Notes under the pieces: model-generated
Seen by the model: the letters and a program-made list of their open reading frames with translations, nothing else
Told to the model about the DNA's origin: nothing
Database searches by the model: none
Assembly (NCBI RefSeq): GCF_001559865.1
Contig: NZ_LOHE01000055.1
Coordinates: forward strand, 38,271-102,270
DNA length: 64,000 bases
Direction: 5' to 3'
Origin: Abyssisolibacter fermentans
GTDB lineage: Bacteria > Bacillota > Clostridia > Tissierellales > MCWD3
Part shown: piece by piece, positions 17,537 through 26,717 of the stretch
Layout: each line of letters starts with the position of its first letter
Numbering within the stretch: the stretch's first letter is position 1
Position numbers and translations under genes: made by a program

Positions 17537-17671
17537 GTGTTTTTAGGTCTTGCTTGGTATTGGTGGATAATTTTCTTGGTAATTTTTATTATAGCTCTAC
17601 CACTGAAGATTAAGATGATGAAAAAGCTTACTAAAAAAAATAAAAATGATGACTATTACAATAATAATTAA
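17537..17671 (+). CDS. Small membrane peptide, 44 aa
   Basis: The GTG at 17537 is preceded by AAAGGAGGGG at 6 bases, far better than the ATG at 17438, so the product is 44 residues. It consists of one hydrophobic, Trp-rich segment (WYWWIIFLVIFIIAL) followed by a basic stretch (KIKMMKKLTKKNKN) and an Asp/Tyr/Asn tail, the layout of a small inner-membrane peptide with a positive cytoplasmic side. It has its own promoter and terminator and is divergent from the RiPP cluster. I do not recognise the family. Roles as immunity peptide, toxin or sporulation peptide are all open. Confidence 0.6.
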   Translation: MFLGLAWYWWIIFLVIFIIALPLKIKMMKKLTKKNKNDDYYNNN

Positions 17672-17700
17672 CTACTAATAATTATTTACCGTAAAATGAG

Positions 17701-17743
17701 TAGATGGTAATTGATTAATTCAATTACCATCTATTATTTTCTT
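17701..17743 (+). terminator. Terminator of the small membrane peptide gene
   Basis: A perfect 14-bp stem (17701-17714 with 17720-17733, TAGATGGTAATTGA) with a 5-base loop, followed by TTATTTTCTT. Confidence 0.85.
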
Positions 17744-17810
17744 AAGTACTTTGTATGAACTATGAATATATATTTATCATAGTAAATTTTATTTTTCCAT
17801 AATTTGGTTT

Positions 17811-17861
17811 AATATAAAAAACAGAATTAAACATCATAAGTTTAATCCTGTTTTTTATATT
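17811..17861 (-). terminator. Terminator of the LtaS-GDPD gene
   Basis: A 22-bp stem (17811-17832 with 17840-17861) with a 7-base loop and A/T tracts in the arms. The single + strand mismatch (A/C) becomes U-G on the - strand, as expected if it ends the - strand transcript. Confidence 0.8.
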
Positions 17862-17909
17862 AAACTATATATATCACTTCTTTAAATAAGTTACAATCTT
17901 TAAATGTTA

Positions 17910-20459
17910 TTATTTAATCTGATTAGGCAATATATCATCTGTATAAAACCCATCTATACCATACTTATAAAACTCCTCAAGCTCACTAACCTCATTAACT
18001 GTATGTGTATAAGAAAATACATTTACTTCATCTAGCTTTTTAGGAAGCTGTGTCTTAGCTTTGTCTATAGGCATTGTAATCGCATAAACATCATGTCTTG
18101 TTACAAAATCTATTATCTGTTCATCACTATAATTAGACATGTATAGTGTAAGAATGATATCTTTATAACCTAATTCCTGTACTTTTATATATTCTTCTAT
18201 ATGATATATCTGAGGTATAATATTATCCAATACATCAGGATATTGTTCTTTAATTATTTTTAAGGCTTTAATATTATCTGCTTTTACATCAGTCACAATA
18301 CGAGCATCTTTATGTTCTCTTAGCCACTTGGCTATATCCTCAATAGTAAGCTGATGCCATCCGTTCATCATTTTAAAGTTTTTGAATTCATCATAGCTGT
18401 ATTTTTTTGACGTTTTCCCAAAAAACTTCTTAACAAACCCGTCCCAACTATGAAGACATACTAATTTTCCATCTGTTGTCCATTCAAAATCAACCTCTAT
18501 TAGTCTATGTTGATTATCATAGCTTTTATTTAAGGCTTCCAAACAATTTGTATATGTATTACCATCTAACCTTCCACCTGCATGTGCTATTAATTTTTCT
18601 TTTTTTGCATTGCAATTTTCATAGTCTTTGTCATTTAGATTTAAATCTGATATTATTAAATTATTTTTTAGTATATAGTTTGATAAGTTTATCTGTTTTA
18701 TAGCTTTTTCGTAGTCTTCTCTACAATTATTGGTATCTACTATACTCTTATCATTATAATTCCAAGCATAGCTGTGAGAAAATATACCATCTCTGGACAT
18801 ATTAAAAATAATATTATCTTTTATAAAAGATCCTTTAAGCATATATGTTTGCTGAGCTACAAAACCCTTGTTAGTATTAATTAAATCTTGCCCTAACATT
18901 ATTCCTTTGCTATTATCTAAACCAAATAAATTTAACATAGTAGGATAGAAATCTAATTGACTTCCAACTGTATCTATTTTATCCTTTATGTCTGAATTTG
19001 GTATATGTATAATAAGTGGTATTCTCATCATTTCATCAAAATTATAATCAAACCCTAAATATTTTGTAAGATTAAGTTTATTTTCTTCGTCCATAGAAGA
19101 TAATCCAAAATGATCTCCATATATTACAATGACAGAATCCTCATACAACCCTTGTTTCTTTAAAGCTTCAATAAAATCCCCAATAGCTTCATCTACAAAA
19201 TTTATAGATTGAAGATATCTACCAAACAGTGTATTTTTATGTTCTTCATTTAGCTTTATTTTTATAAGCTCCTTTGGCATATCATATGGATGATGACTGG
19301 AAAGCGTTATCAAGAAAGCGTAATATGGATTTTTTAATTCTTTAAGATACTGTATAGATTGAGTCAAAAATTCTTTATCATTTACTCCAAAGCCTATTGG
19401 TTTCTTTGAAATATAGCCTTTAGCATCAATAAATTTATCAAAGCCTTGCTTAGGATATGCCTGCAACCTATTCCAAAACTCTCCTTTATAACCATGCAAA
19501 GCAATCGTATTATATCCTTTATCCTTTAACAACCATGGTAATCCATAATAATCATTACTGACATATTTAGTATATGTTTGACCATCCATAGCAGGATATA
19601 ATGAATTATGAGTAGTAAATTCGGCATCAGATGTATTTCCTCTACCAAGCAACTGATAATATCTATTAAAGTAGATGCTGTCATTATTTATCAATCTATT
19701 TAAATTCGGTGTAAGCTCTTGATTATTATATTGCCTGCCAATAACAAAATTCTGTAGACTTTCTACCTGTATTACAATTAAATTTTTACCTTTTACAATT
19801 CCATTAAATTTATTATTTTTATTATTATTATGTGAACCTTTTAATGCTTGAGTTAAATCAAAATTCTCCTCATTTCCAAATAAGCTTACAAATATATCAT
19901 TGGCATGATAAGTAAACACCTCTTGTTTTCTTAAGCTTATTTCTTCACTAGATTTATCCACAACTACTATAAATAAGAACCAAATTATACACATTATAAG
20001 CACGGGATACTTAGATTTTTTCATATTATTATAAAAATAGTACATTTTAACTTTTTTCTTATACTTAACTATTATATATGTAAATAGAAGTGGAATATCT
20101 AATAGCAATAAAAAATAAACAGGTTTTAATAAATATTTAACGCTGCTTGTTACTGGACCTAATTGACCAATTTGCCTTAAAACTACAATAGAAGGCAACT
20201 GATTGAAATATTTAAAAAATACAACATCTGCAAATGTTACAAATGAAAAAATAGTATAAAATATTATAAACAAACAATCTCTATACTTTTCCTTCAATAA
20301 ATCAAAAACCATAAAAACAGTCATAGTAAATAAAACACCAGAAACTACAACAAATACATTAGTATTAAAATCAATAAACCTATAAAATATGCTTAATTTT
20401 AATGTAACAAGTAATAGAATAATCATCAATTCTCTTGAAATATTTTTATATTTTTTCAT
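17910..20459 (-). CDS. Lipoteichoic-acid-synthase-like sulfatase fused to a GDPD domain
   Basis: An 849-residue fusion. Residues about 1-165 contain five membrane segments. Residues about 220-560 are an LtaS-type extracellular sulfatase-fold domain: VIQVESLQNF with metal-binding E233, GRGNTSDAEFTTHNSLYP with the nucleophile threonine at about T276, ALHGY, and IYGDHFG. Residues about 615-849 are a glycerophosphodiester phosphodiesterase: IAHAGGRLDGNTYTN, LIEVDFEWTTDG and CLHSWDG, then DGFYTDD. LtaS polymerises glycerol phosphate from phosphatidylglycerol, while GDPD enzymes cleave glycerophosphodiesters, so one protein may make and trim the polymer or recycle by-products. The ATG at 20459 has AAGGAG 7 bases upstream. 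Confidence 0.88.
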   Translation of the reverse strand: MKKYKNISRELMIILLLVTLKLSIFYRFIDFNTNVFVVVSGVLFTMTVFMVFDLLKEKYRDCLFIIFYTIFSFVTFADVVFFKYFNQLPSIVVLRQIGQLGPVTSSVKYLLKPVYFLLLLDIPLLFTYIIVKYKKKVKMYYFYNNMKKSKYPVLIMCIIWFLFIVVVDKSSEEISLRKQEVFTYHANDIFVSLFGNEENFDLTQALKGSHNNNKNNKFNGIVKGKNLIVIQVESLQNFVIGRQYNNQELTPNLNRLINNDSIYFNRYYQLLGRGNTSDAEFTTHNSLYPAMDGQTYTKYVSNDYYGLPWLLKDKGYNTIALHGYKGEFWNRLQAYPKQGFDKFIDAKGYISKKPIGFGVNDKEFLTQSIQYLKELKNPYYAFLITLSSHHPYDMPKELIKIKLNEEHKNTLFGRYLQSINFVDEAIGDFIEALKKQGLYEDSVIVIYGDHFGLSSMDEENKLNLTKYLGFDYNFDEMMRIPLIIHIPNSDIKDKIDTVGSQLDFYPTMLNLFGLDNSKGIMLGQDLINTNKGFVAQQTYMLKGSFIKDNIIFNMSRDGIFSHSYAWNYNDKSIVDTNNCREDYEKAIKQINLSNYILKNNLIISDLNLNDKDYENCNAKKEKLIAHAGGRLDGNTYTNCLEALNKSYDNQHRLIEVDFEWTTDGKLVCLHSWDGFVKKFFGKTSKKYSYDEFKNFKMMNGWHQLTIEDIAKWLREHKDARIVTDVKADNIKALKIIKEQYPDVLDNIIPQIYHIEEYIKVQELGYKDIILTLYMSNYSDEQIIDFVTRHDVYAITMPIDKAKTQLPKKLDEVNVFSYTHTVNEVSELEEFYKYGIDGFYTDDILPNQIK

Positions 20460-20546
20460 ATACCTTCTCCTTGTTATTATCAAATTTTTAATAAAAACAA
20501 CCTAGTATATAAATCTGCTAAACAAAAGATGACATTGTTTTTTATT

Positions 20547-21398
20547 TTATTTCACTTTTAGAATTATTGATACTAACTCAGGTCTGTTCCATATTCTTTG
20601 AGGTACTAAGCTATTTCCTAATCCTCTTGAAACTATCATAAATGAATTACCTTTTTCATGAATTCCTTCTGAATATTTTGGAAAATAACCTTGATTTGGC
20701 GCAATAACACCTCCTATAAATGGTATACGAACCTGTCCACCATGAGCATGTCCCGCTAAACTTAAATCAATATTGTATTCTGTATAAATATCAAAATTTT
20801 CAGGTCTATGCGTCAAAAGTATTTTAAAATTTTTATCATGTTTTTCTATTGAAGAACTTAATTCTTTTCTAATTATATCTCTTAAAATATTCTCTTTGGT
20901 GTTTTGAATAGCATTAAAAGCAGGATCATCAATACCTATAATTGTTACATCACTAGAACACTTTTTTATCTCCAATGATTCATTACGAAGTACAACAACT
21001 CCTGCATTTATCAGTTTCTTTTCTAGAGAGTCAAACTTACCTGACCACCCTTCATGATTTCCATTAACATAGTATATAGGTATTTCATTCTTTAAACCAT
21101 TAATCAGCGTCATGCTTTTTTCTTCATCATATCTTCTTCTATCAATTAAATCACCAGTTATTACTACAATATCAGGGTTCTCATTTTTTATTTTGTTTAT
21201 CAATATTTCATTATTTTTTCCAAATACTTTACTATGTAAATCTGAAATATGAATTATTTTAAATCCGTCAAATTCTAAAGGTATTTTAGTACTACTAACA
21301 ATATGCTCACTTATAGTTATACAATTATTTTCAAAATACAAAAATACATATAAAACAGCTATTGCAACTAAACTAATAACTAATTTCCTGAATTTCAT
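20547..21398 (-). CDS. Membrane-anchored metallophosphoesterase (YkuE/YaeI-like)
   Basis: A 283-residue calcineurin-like phosphoesterase. Metal-binding motifs appear in order: ISDLHSK, ITGDLIDRR, NGNHEG, LTHRPE and LAGHAHGGQ. Residues 7-22 form a single N-terminal membrane anchor, so the catalytic domain is likely outside the cytoplasmic membrane. Related YaeI/YkuE proteins hydrolyse UDP-diacylglucosamine or act on envelope phosphodiesters; the substrate here is unknown. It is upstream of, and in line with, the LtaS-GDPD gene (87-base gap), suggesting a shared envelope-lipid role. GGAG precedes the ATG. Confidence 0.85.
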   Translation of the reverse strand: MKFRKLVISLVAIAVLYVFLYFENNCITISEHIVSSTKIPLEFDGFKIIHISDLHSKVFGKNNEILINKIKNENPDIVVITGDLIDRRRYDEEKSMTLINGLKNEIPIYYVNGNHEGWSGKFDSLEKKLINAGVVVLRNESLEIKKCSSDVTIIGIDDPAFNAIQNTKENILRDIIRKELSSSIEKHDKNFKILLTHRPENFDIYTEYNIDLSLAGHAHGGQVRIPFIGGVIAPNQGYFPKYSEGIHEKGNSFMIVSRGLGNSLVPQRIWNRPELVSIILKVK

Positions 21399-21441
21399 TA
21401 ATAATCTCCAATCTTTACATATATCAAAAACATAAATAGAA

Positions 21442-21583
21442 AACTAAAATCTATGACTTTAAGCAGACAACTAAAATCTCTGATTTTAAGCAGAGAACTA
21501 AAATCTCTGATTTTATGTGAATCGCTTACTCATTCAATGAATGAGTTTCTGATTTGCCGCTTACTCATTTTAAAATGAGTTTC
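21442..21583. repeat. Dispersed 45-bp repeat with three 27-bp tandem units (copy A)
   Basis: Three units of AACTAAAATCTCTGATTTTA type start at 21442, 21469 and 21496, an exact 27-bp period. The last runs into ATGTGAATCGCTTACTCATT and then CATTCAATGAATGAG, which is a small palindrome. The core at 21486-21534 recurs at 34870, 38985 (reverse), 60917 (reverse) and 61072 (reverse). Confidence 0.8.
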
Positions 21584-21653
21584 AAAAATAAATATATTTA
21601 ACCTAAATTATATTATACAATTATTACTAATATAATACAAACATGTTAACACT

Positions 21654-22103
21654 TTATTTTTCTTTATTCATAACTTCTAAGCATAAATCTCTAAAAGCAA
21701 TCTTGAATCTTTCATTATTTTCTTTCGTTCTCTTTTTATGTTTTCCACCTCTTTTACCCGCTCTTCTGTTTTCTTGTGATAGAAACCTTTCAAATAAAAG
21801 TCTGTCAATATTATTGCCATTATAAATCCTGCCATTTTGATTAATAGCATTTGCTTTTTTTGATAGAACAACAGCAGCAAGACCATAATCCTGTGTTACT
21901 ACAATATCTCCTTCTGTTATATTATTCACAAGTACAATATCAACAGCATCTTTTCCTTTACCAACAATAACGACTTGAGAGTACGAATCATCTAAAGTAT
22001 GGCTAGTATCTATATACATAATAACTTTAATATCAAGTTTTTTTGCAATACTTACAATTTCTTTCTTAACAGGACATGCATCCGCATCAACTAAAATTTT
22101 CAA
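21654..22103 (-). CDS. YaiI/DUF188 (UPF0178) family protein
   Basis: A 149-residue protein with the family hallmark at its N-terminus (MKILVDADACPVKKEI), then GDIVVTQDYGLAAVVLSKKA, NGRIYNGNNIDRLL and a basic AGKRGGKHKKRTKEN segment, all typical of UPF0178. The fold is PIN-like, and a nuclease role has been proposed but is not established. The start is the TTG at 22103, with GAGGTGAT in front; the ATG at 22130 would add nine residues that the family lacks. It appears to be a single gene. Confidence 0.85.
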   Translation of the reverse strand: MKILVDADACPVKKEIVSIAKKLDIKVIMYIDTSHTLDDSYSQVVIVGKGKDAVDIVLVNNITEGDIVVTQDYGLAAVVLSKKANAINQNGRIYNGNNIDRLLFERFLSQENRRAGKRGGKHKKRTKENNERFKIAFRDLCLEVMNKEK

Positions 22104-22253
22104 ACTATCACCTCTTACATATAATATCACAATGATTATAAGTATTATACAATTTTTTAAATATGTTCTTTTATTAAATCCACTTATGATTTTTTGTTAT
22201 AATATACTTATATAAACATTACAGGAAGATAAAAGATGGAAAAAGCTTGATTC

Positions 22254-22308
22254 TTCAAACAAAACAAGGACTATCCTAAAATTTAAGATAGTCCTGCCTT
22301 AGTTTGAA
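22254..22308 (-). terminator. Stem-loop downstream of the serine hydrolase gene
   Basis: An inner stem AGGACTATC (22267-22275) pairs with GATAGTCCT (22287-22295), and an outer stem TTCAAAC pairs with GTTTGAA. It is 39 bases after the - strand stop. The U-tract is only moderate, so it may be a terminator in either direction. Confidence 0.55.
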
Positions 22309-22346
22309 ATTGTTATATGCTATATTTTGAATTATATAAATATATC

Positions 22347-23987
22347 TTAATTTTGATTTTCTAAAAATGCTTCATAAACCATTGAAACTATGCTTCCGTA
22401 GCCTCCTGTTTGGAAAGCATCTCCAGCAAATTTTCCATCTTTAATTGTTGAATGTTTCTTATTTGTAAGAAGAACTATAGCTAAATCATATTCTGGATCT
22501 ATTATAGTTAATGTTCCTGTCCAACCTGTATGTCCTATAGCTTGATTACTTGCATATGGTCCAAACATCCATACTTTACTCATATTTGCTGCTCTATTCC
22601 AACCTAATCCATATACATCATTATTGTATGATGGTTTAGCAAATTGATCTCCTACATTTGCATCATAGACTTTTACGTTGCCATATCCGCCTTTATTTAA
22701 TACAAGCTGACATAATACAGCTAAATCTTCACTTGTTGAGAATAAGCCTGCATGACCTGAAACTCCACCCATGCTATAGAATGCTTTTTCATCATGAACT
22801 TCACCTTGTAATGTATATTTTCTTACATTTGGGAATTCTCTTGTATATCCTCTAGTATTACCAAACACCTCAGTTGCTGCACAAGCTTCTTTTTTAATAC
22901 CTTTTTTAGTAGGATTATACATAGTTTTTTCTAAGCCTAACTCTTGATAGATGTTTTCTTCTACATATTGGTCTAATGGCTGACCAGTTACTTTTTCAAC
23001 TAAAAACCCTAATGTCATAAAGCCTAAATCACTATACTTTGTAACTTTTCCAATTTCATTTTTTAAAGGTGCTTTGCAAATTAACTCGAATGTTTTTTCT
23101 TTATCTTGTGAATAAAATTCTTCTCCTAATGGGTTCCTTTTTTTATCTGTTGTATAGAATCTAATAGTTGAATCAAAACCTGAAGTATGTGTTAATAAGT
23201 GTCGAACCTTAATCTTTTCTTTATCATTGCCAGCAAATTCAGGGATATATGTACTTACATACTCCTCTAAATCTATTTTACCTTCACTAACTAATTTTTG
23301 AATAGCTAAGTTAGTAGCATACATTTTTGAATTTGATGCTAAATCAAACATTGTATCTTTTTCCATTTTTTCTGGTTTGTCTAATGTTACCCCTTGTTCA
23401 TACTTTTTCTTATATCCATAAGCAGTATTTTTAACTATTTTACCGTCTTTAACTACAAGTAAAACTGCTCCTGGAAATCCATTTTTTACTTCATCATTTA
23501 TAAATTTGTCAATTTTTTTAAGTTTATCTTTGTCAAAGCCTACTGTTTCAGGATCAGCATATGAAAGTGTAGGATATCCTATTTTGACATTAATGTATGC
23601 GTTTTCAGGTTTAACACCTAATACTTTAAGAGTGTTTTCTCCATTTTTAGTATACTTGCTTATATCTACCTGAAAAGCTTCTTGATTTTTTAAATTACTA
23701 GGTGGAAACGAAACTTTTTCTCCATTTATGTATATTTTTGCATAAGTTGCACCATGACTTTCAAGCATCATAGTACCTTCATTCTCATAACCTTTGAATA
23801 CTCTTCTACTTCTAGCTAAAACTCTACTAGTTGGATTTTCTTCAGGAAAACGATCAGAAAACTGTGAGACAAACGTTTGCTGTTTTTCAGAAAAAGCTAC
23901 TAAGTTATTATCAGCACATAAACCAAATGAACTAGTGAATAACATCACTACTACTACAAGCAATGCTGATATTTTTAATTTTTTCAT
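22347..23987 (-). CDS. Secreted serine hydrolase (beta-lactamase/PBP4-star type, S12)
   Basis: A 546-residue protein with an N-terminal signal peptide (about residues 1-25). Residues about 60-140 form a beta-rich region and about 145-540 a class-C beta-lactamase-type hydrolase. The catalytic SxxK is S218-K221 (LASNSKMYA); the second motif is YSD rather than YxN, and the third is HTGWTG in place of KTG, as in many D-aminopeptidases and esterases of this family. It probably acts outside the cell on peptidoglycan peptides or esters, not as an antibiotic beta-lactamase. The ATG at 23987 follows AAAGGGAGG; a start 10 codons upstream lacks a site. Confidence 0.85.
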   Translation of the reverse strand: MKKLKISALLVVVVMLFTSSFGLCADNNLVAFSEKQQTFVSQFSDRFPEENPTSRVLARSRRVFKGYENEGTMMLESHGATYAKIYINGEKVSFPPSNLKNQEAFQVDISKYTKNGENTLKVLGVKPENAYINVKIGYPTLSYADPETVGFDKDKLKKIDKFINDEVKNGFPGAVLLVVKDGKIVKNTAYGYKKKYEQGVTLDKPEKMEKDTMFDLASNSKMYATNLAIQKLVSEGKIDLEEYVSTYIPEFAGNDKEKIKVRHLLTHTSGFDSTIRFYTTDKKRNPLGEEFYSQDKEKTFELICKAPLKNEIGKVTKYSDLGFMTLGFLVEKVTGQPLDQYVEENIYQELGLEKTMYNPTKKGIKKEACAATEVFGNTRGYTREFPNVRKYTLQGEVHDEKAFYSMGGVSGHAGLFSTSEDLAVLCQLVLNKGGYGNVKVYDANVGDQFAKPSYNNDVYGLGWNRAANMSKVWMFGPYASNQAIGHTGWTGTLTIIDPEYDLAIVLLTNKKHSTIKDGKFAGDAFQTGGYGSIVSMVYEAFLENQN

Positions 23988-24081
23988 AATAATACCTCCC
24001 TTTATTATTAAATACATTAAATTATGAAATAATATTTCTTTATTTATATTATATTATGATATATTATTTCTTTCAAGCACA

Positions 24082-24135
24082 AAAAAATAATTTGAATGTT
24101 TTTTAAAAAATTCCTTACACTAAAAAACATTCAAA
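24082..24135 (-). terminator. Terminator of the DEAD-box helicase gene
   Basis: A 15-bp stem (24091-24105 with 24121-24135, TTTGAATGTTTTTTA), which on the - strand runs into TTATTTTTTTG. It lies about 95 bases after the helicase stop. Confidence 0.8.
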
Positions 24136-24228
24136 CCTATTTCGTATGTTAACTCATACTACTTTAACATCAAAAATAATTATTTTTATCAATGGAACTC
24201 ATATTGAATGAGTTAAAATAATCAGTGA

Positions 24229-25812
24229 TTATTTTTTATTTGCTGGTTCTATATTTATAGTTTTTCCCTTTATCCTATTATCTTTCATAGCATTCAATAC
24301 TTTATTAGCATGAATTTTAGGAACTTCTACAAAGGTAAATTTATCATATATATCTATAGCTCCAACCAAATCTCCCGGTAATCCTGATTCACCTGCAATT
24401 GCACCCAAAACATCTTTTGGTCTAACTTTTTGATTCTTACCAATATTTATAAACAGTCTTACCATTCCTGGTTCTGCTCCAGTATCCCCAAAATCTAATT
24501 CTTCTTCTTTTTCTTCTTGTTTATGCTGTCCCATAACTATTTTCAATAATGAAGCTGCTACATCTATAGTATTAAAATCATCTTCTACTATTTTTTCAAC
24601 TATATTAATTTCTTTTCTTAGACTTTCATTTTCTATAATATTTTTAATTTGATTTAAAATAGTACTTGTTTTAGCTTCTTCTACATCACTAACTGATGGA
24701 GTTCTTTCTCTCTTTATTTTAGTTTTTGTATACTTTTGGATATTTCTTAATTTGTACACCTCTTTGCCAGAAACAAATGTAAAAGCCTTTCCTTCTCTAC
24801 CAGCTCTACCTGTTCTACCAATTCTGTGTACATAGTATTCTTCATCTTGTGGAACATCAAAGTTAAATACTATCTCAACGTCATCTACATCTATACCTCT
24901 AGCTGCGACATCTGTTGCTACAAGTATTTCTATATCTCCATTCCTAAATAAATTCATAACTCTATCTCTTTGTCTTTGTTTCATGTCACCATGTAATTTA
25001 TCAGAAAAATATCCTCTACTCTGAAGCTGATCAGACACTTCATCTACTTTCATTTTAGTATTACAAAATACTAAAGCTAATTTAGGATTGTAAATGTCTA
25101 TCAATCTTGATAATATCTCTAGTTTATTGTTCCTTTTCACTTCAAAATAGTACTGTTCAATGCTTGGTACTGTAAGCTTTTTATGTACCACTCTTACTGT
25201 TTCTGGATTTTTTTGATATTCTTTAGCTATTTCTAATATAGCCTTTGGTATCGTAGCTGAGAATAAAATAGTTTGTCTTTTTTCTGGTGTATCTTTTAAT
25301 ATTGTCTCAATATCATCTTTGAAACCCATGTTTAACATCTCATCAGCTTCATCTAATACTACCATTTGTAAGTTACCAACTTTTAGTGTTCTTCTTCTCA
25401 TATGATCTTGTATTCTTCCAGGAGTACCGATTATGATTTGTGGGCTTTTCTTTAATGCATTTATTTGTCTTTGAATTGGTTGTCCACCATATATTGGTAA
25501 TACTTTTGTATCATGTAGATATTTTGCCATCTTTCTAATTTCTTCAGCCACTTGTATAACTAATTCTCTTGTTGGACAAATTACCATGCATTGCACGCTT
25601 TTATCTTTTGGATTTATTTTTTCTAAAATAGGTATTCCAAATGCGGCAGTCTTACCAGTACCTGTTTGAGCTTGCCCAGTAACATCTCTCCCTTCTAAAA
25701 TAAAAGGTATTGCCTTTGTTTGAATTGGTGTAGCTTCTTCAAATCCCATATCTCTTATTCCATGTAATAACTTATCAGATATGGTTAATTCCTCAAATTT
25801 GGTTGTCTTCAT
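24229..25812 (-). CDS. DEAD-box ATP-dependent RNA helicase with DbpA-type RNA-binding domain
   Basis: A 527-residue helicase. All core motifs are present in order: Q motif (GFEEATPIQTKAI), AQTGTGKT, PTREL, TPGR, DEAD, SAT, then HGDMKQRQRD, ATDVAARGID and HRIGRTGR. After a linker the C-terminus (about 450-525, GMVRLFINIGKNQKVRPKD, SGLPGDLVGAIDIYDKF) is a DbpA/YxiN-type RRM. Such enzymes unwind RNA in ribosome assembly and cold adaptation. GGGAAG precedes the ATG. It stands alone with its own terminator. Confidence 0.93.
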   Translation of the reverse strand: MKTTKFEELTISDKLLHGIRDMGFEEATPIQTKAIPFILEGRDVTGQAQTGTGKTAAFGIPILEKINPKDKSVQCMVICPTRELVIQVAEEIRKMAKYLHDTKVLPIYGGQPIQRQINALKKSPQIIIGTPGRIQDHMRRRTLKVGNLQMVVLDEADEMLNMGFKDDIETILKDTPEKRQTILFSATIPKAILEIAKEYQKNPETVRVVHKKLTVPSIEQYYFEVKRNNKLEILSRLIDIYNPKLALVFCNTKMKVDEVSDQLQSRGYFSDKLHGDMKQRQRDRVMNLFRNGDIEILVATDVAARGIDVDDVEIVFNFDVPQDEEYYVHRIGRTGRAGREGKAFTFVSGKEVYKLRNIQKYTKTKIKRERTPSVSDVEEAKTSTILNQIKNIIENESLRKEINIVEKIVEDDFNTIDVAASLLKIVMGQHKQEEKEEELDFGDTGAEPGMVRLFINIGKNQKVRPKDVLGAIAGESGLPGDLVGAIDIYDKFTFVEVPKIHANKVLNAMKDNRIKGKTINIEPANKK

Positions 25813-26717
25813 ACATCTTCCCTTTCTACTGTTTATTTTTAATATTATAATGATAATAAATATTCAAAGTATAAATAGTTTAACCCAGATTAATCATATC
25901 ATTCATATATTTCAATAACTAACTATAATTTATCATTTAAAGCTAACTTTTATTACGAAAAACTGAGTTACTACAAATAAGATTGTTTTTTACGAACATT
26001 ACAGTCTTAATAATATAATACTCAAAATATTAAAAATTATTAAATACCTACTATATAATATCCTAATAATCATATATACACAAGATATATTTTCTAATAG
26101 TAGTTACAATCAAATTAAAAACTATATTTATATATTCGTATAATCACGTAATTTATTTATATTTTATACATAATTAACGTATTTACAAGCTTCTATTTAA
26201 TTTAAGAATTTTGTTAAATATAATTACCATTCTCCTTTATTTCTTAATAATGAAGTAAGTTTTTATTTTATGACATTTGAAAATTATATCATATAATCCC
26301 TGATTATTCATGGAAAATCAAATATTCTATTATATCCTTCTGATTATAAAATGTCCATTAAATAACTGACATTCCAACTGTTATGCTTTCGATTCTAATC
26401 CAGAGTTATACTGCACACTATAGGGAGTTTATATGAACAATCAGGGATAATTGCATATAATGTAATAAAATTTTTTTATTTTTATAAATATTAATTATAT
26501 AAGCTTTGTTGTAAAACGCTTTTACGAAATTGTGGTATTTTTCCATTATACAGAAATATATTAATATTTATTTTGTATATTTATGTATCTTATTGATGTT
26601 TATACAATTCAATCAACTTGACAAAGTCATCTACTCTGGTTATAATCGACTTATCACTTGTCCGATATTAGCTGATTAAGATTTTATACATTTTTTATTC
26701 ATAAGGGGGAAAATAAA
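25813..26717. other. Long AT-rich intergenic region upstream of arcA
   Basis: About 900 bases with no supported gene. The only notable structure is an imperfect inverted repeat of about 17 bases (26294-26310 with 26434-26451, core ATCCCTGATT). Nearer to arcA, AT-rich sequences such as TTTTGTATATTTATGTAT (about 26572-26589) loosely resemble arginine-repressor boxes, which I cannot confirm. Confidence 0.5.
26294..26451. repeat. Imperfect inverted repeat spanning about 160 bp
   Basis: The left arm 26294-26310 contains ATCCCTGATTATTCA and the right arm TGAACAATCAGGGAT, 15 of 17 positions paired. Weaker pairing continues outside (ATTATATCATAT with ATATAATGTAAT). It could be a mobile-element remnant or a structured leader. 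Confidence 0.5.
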
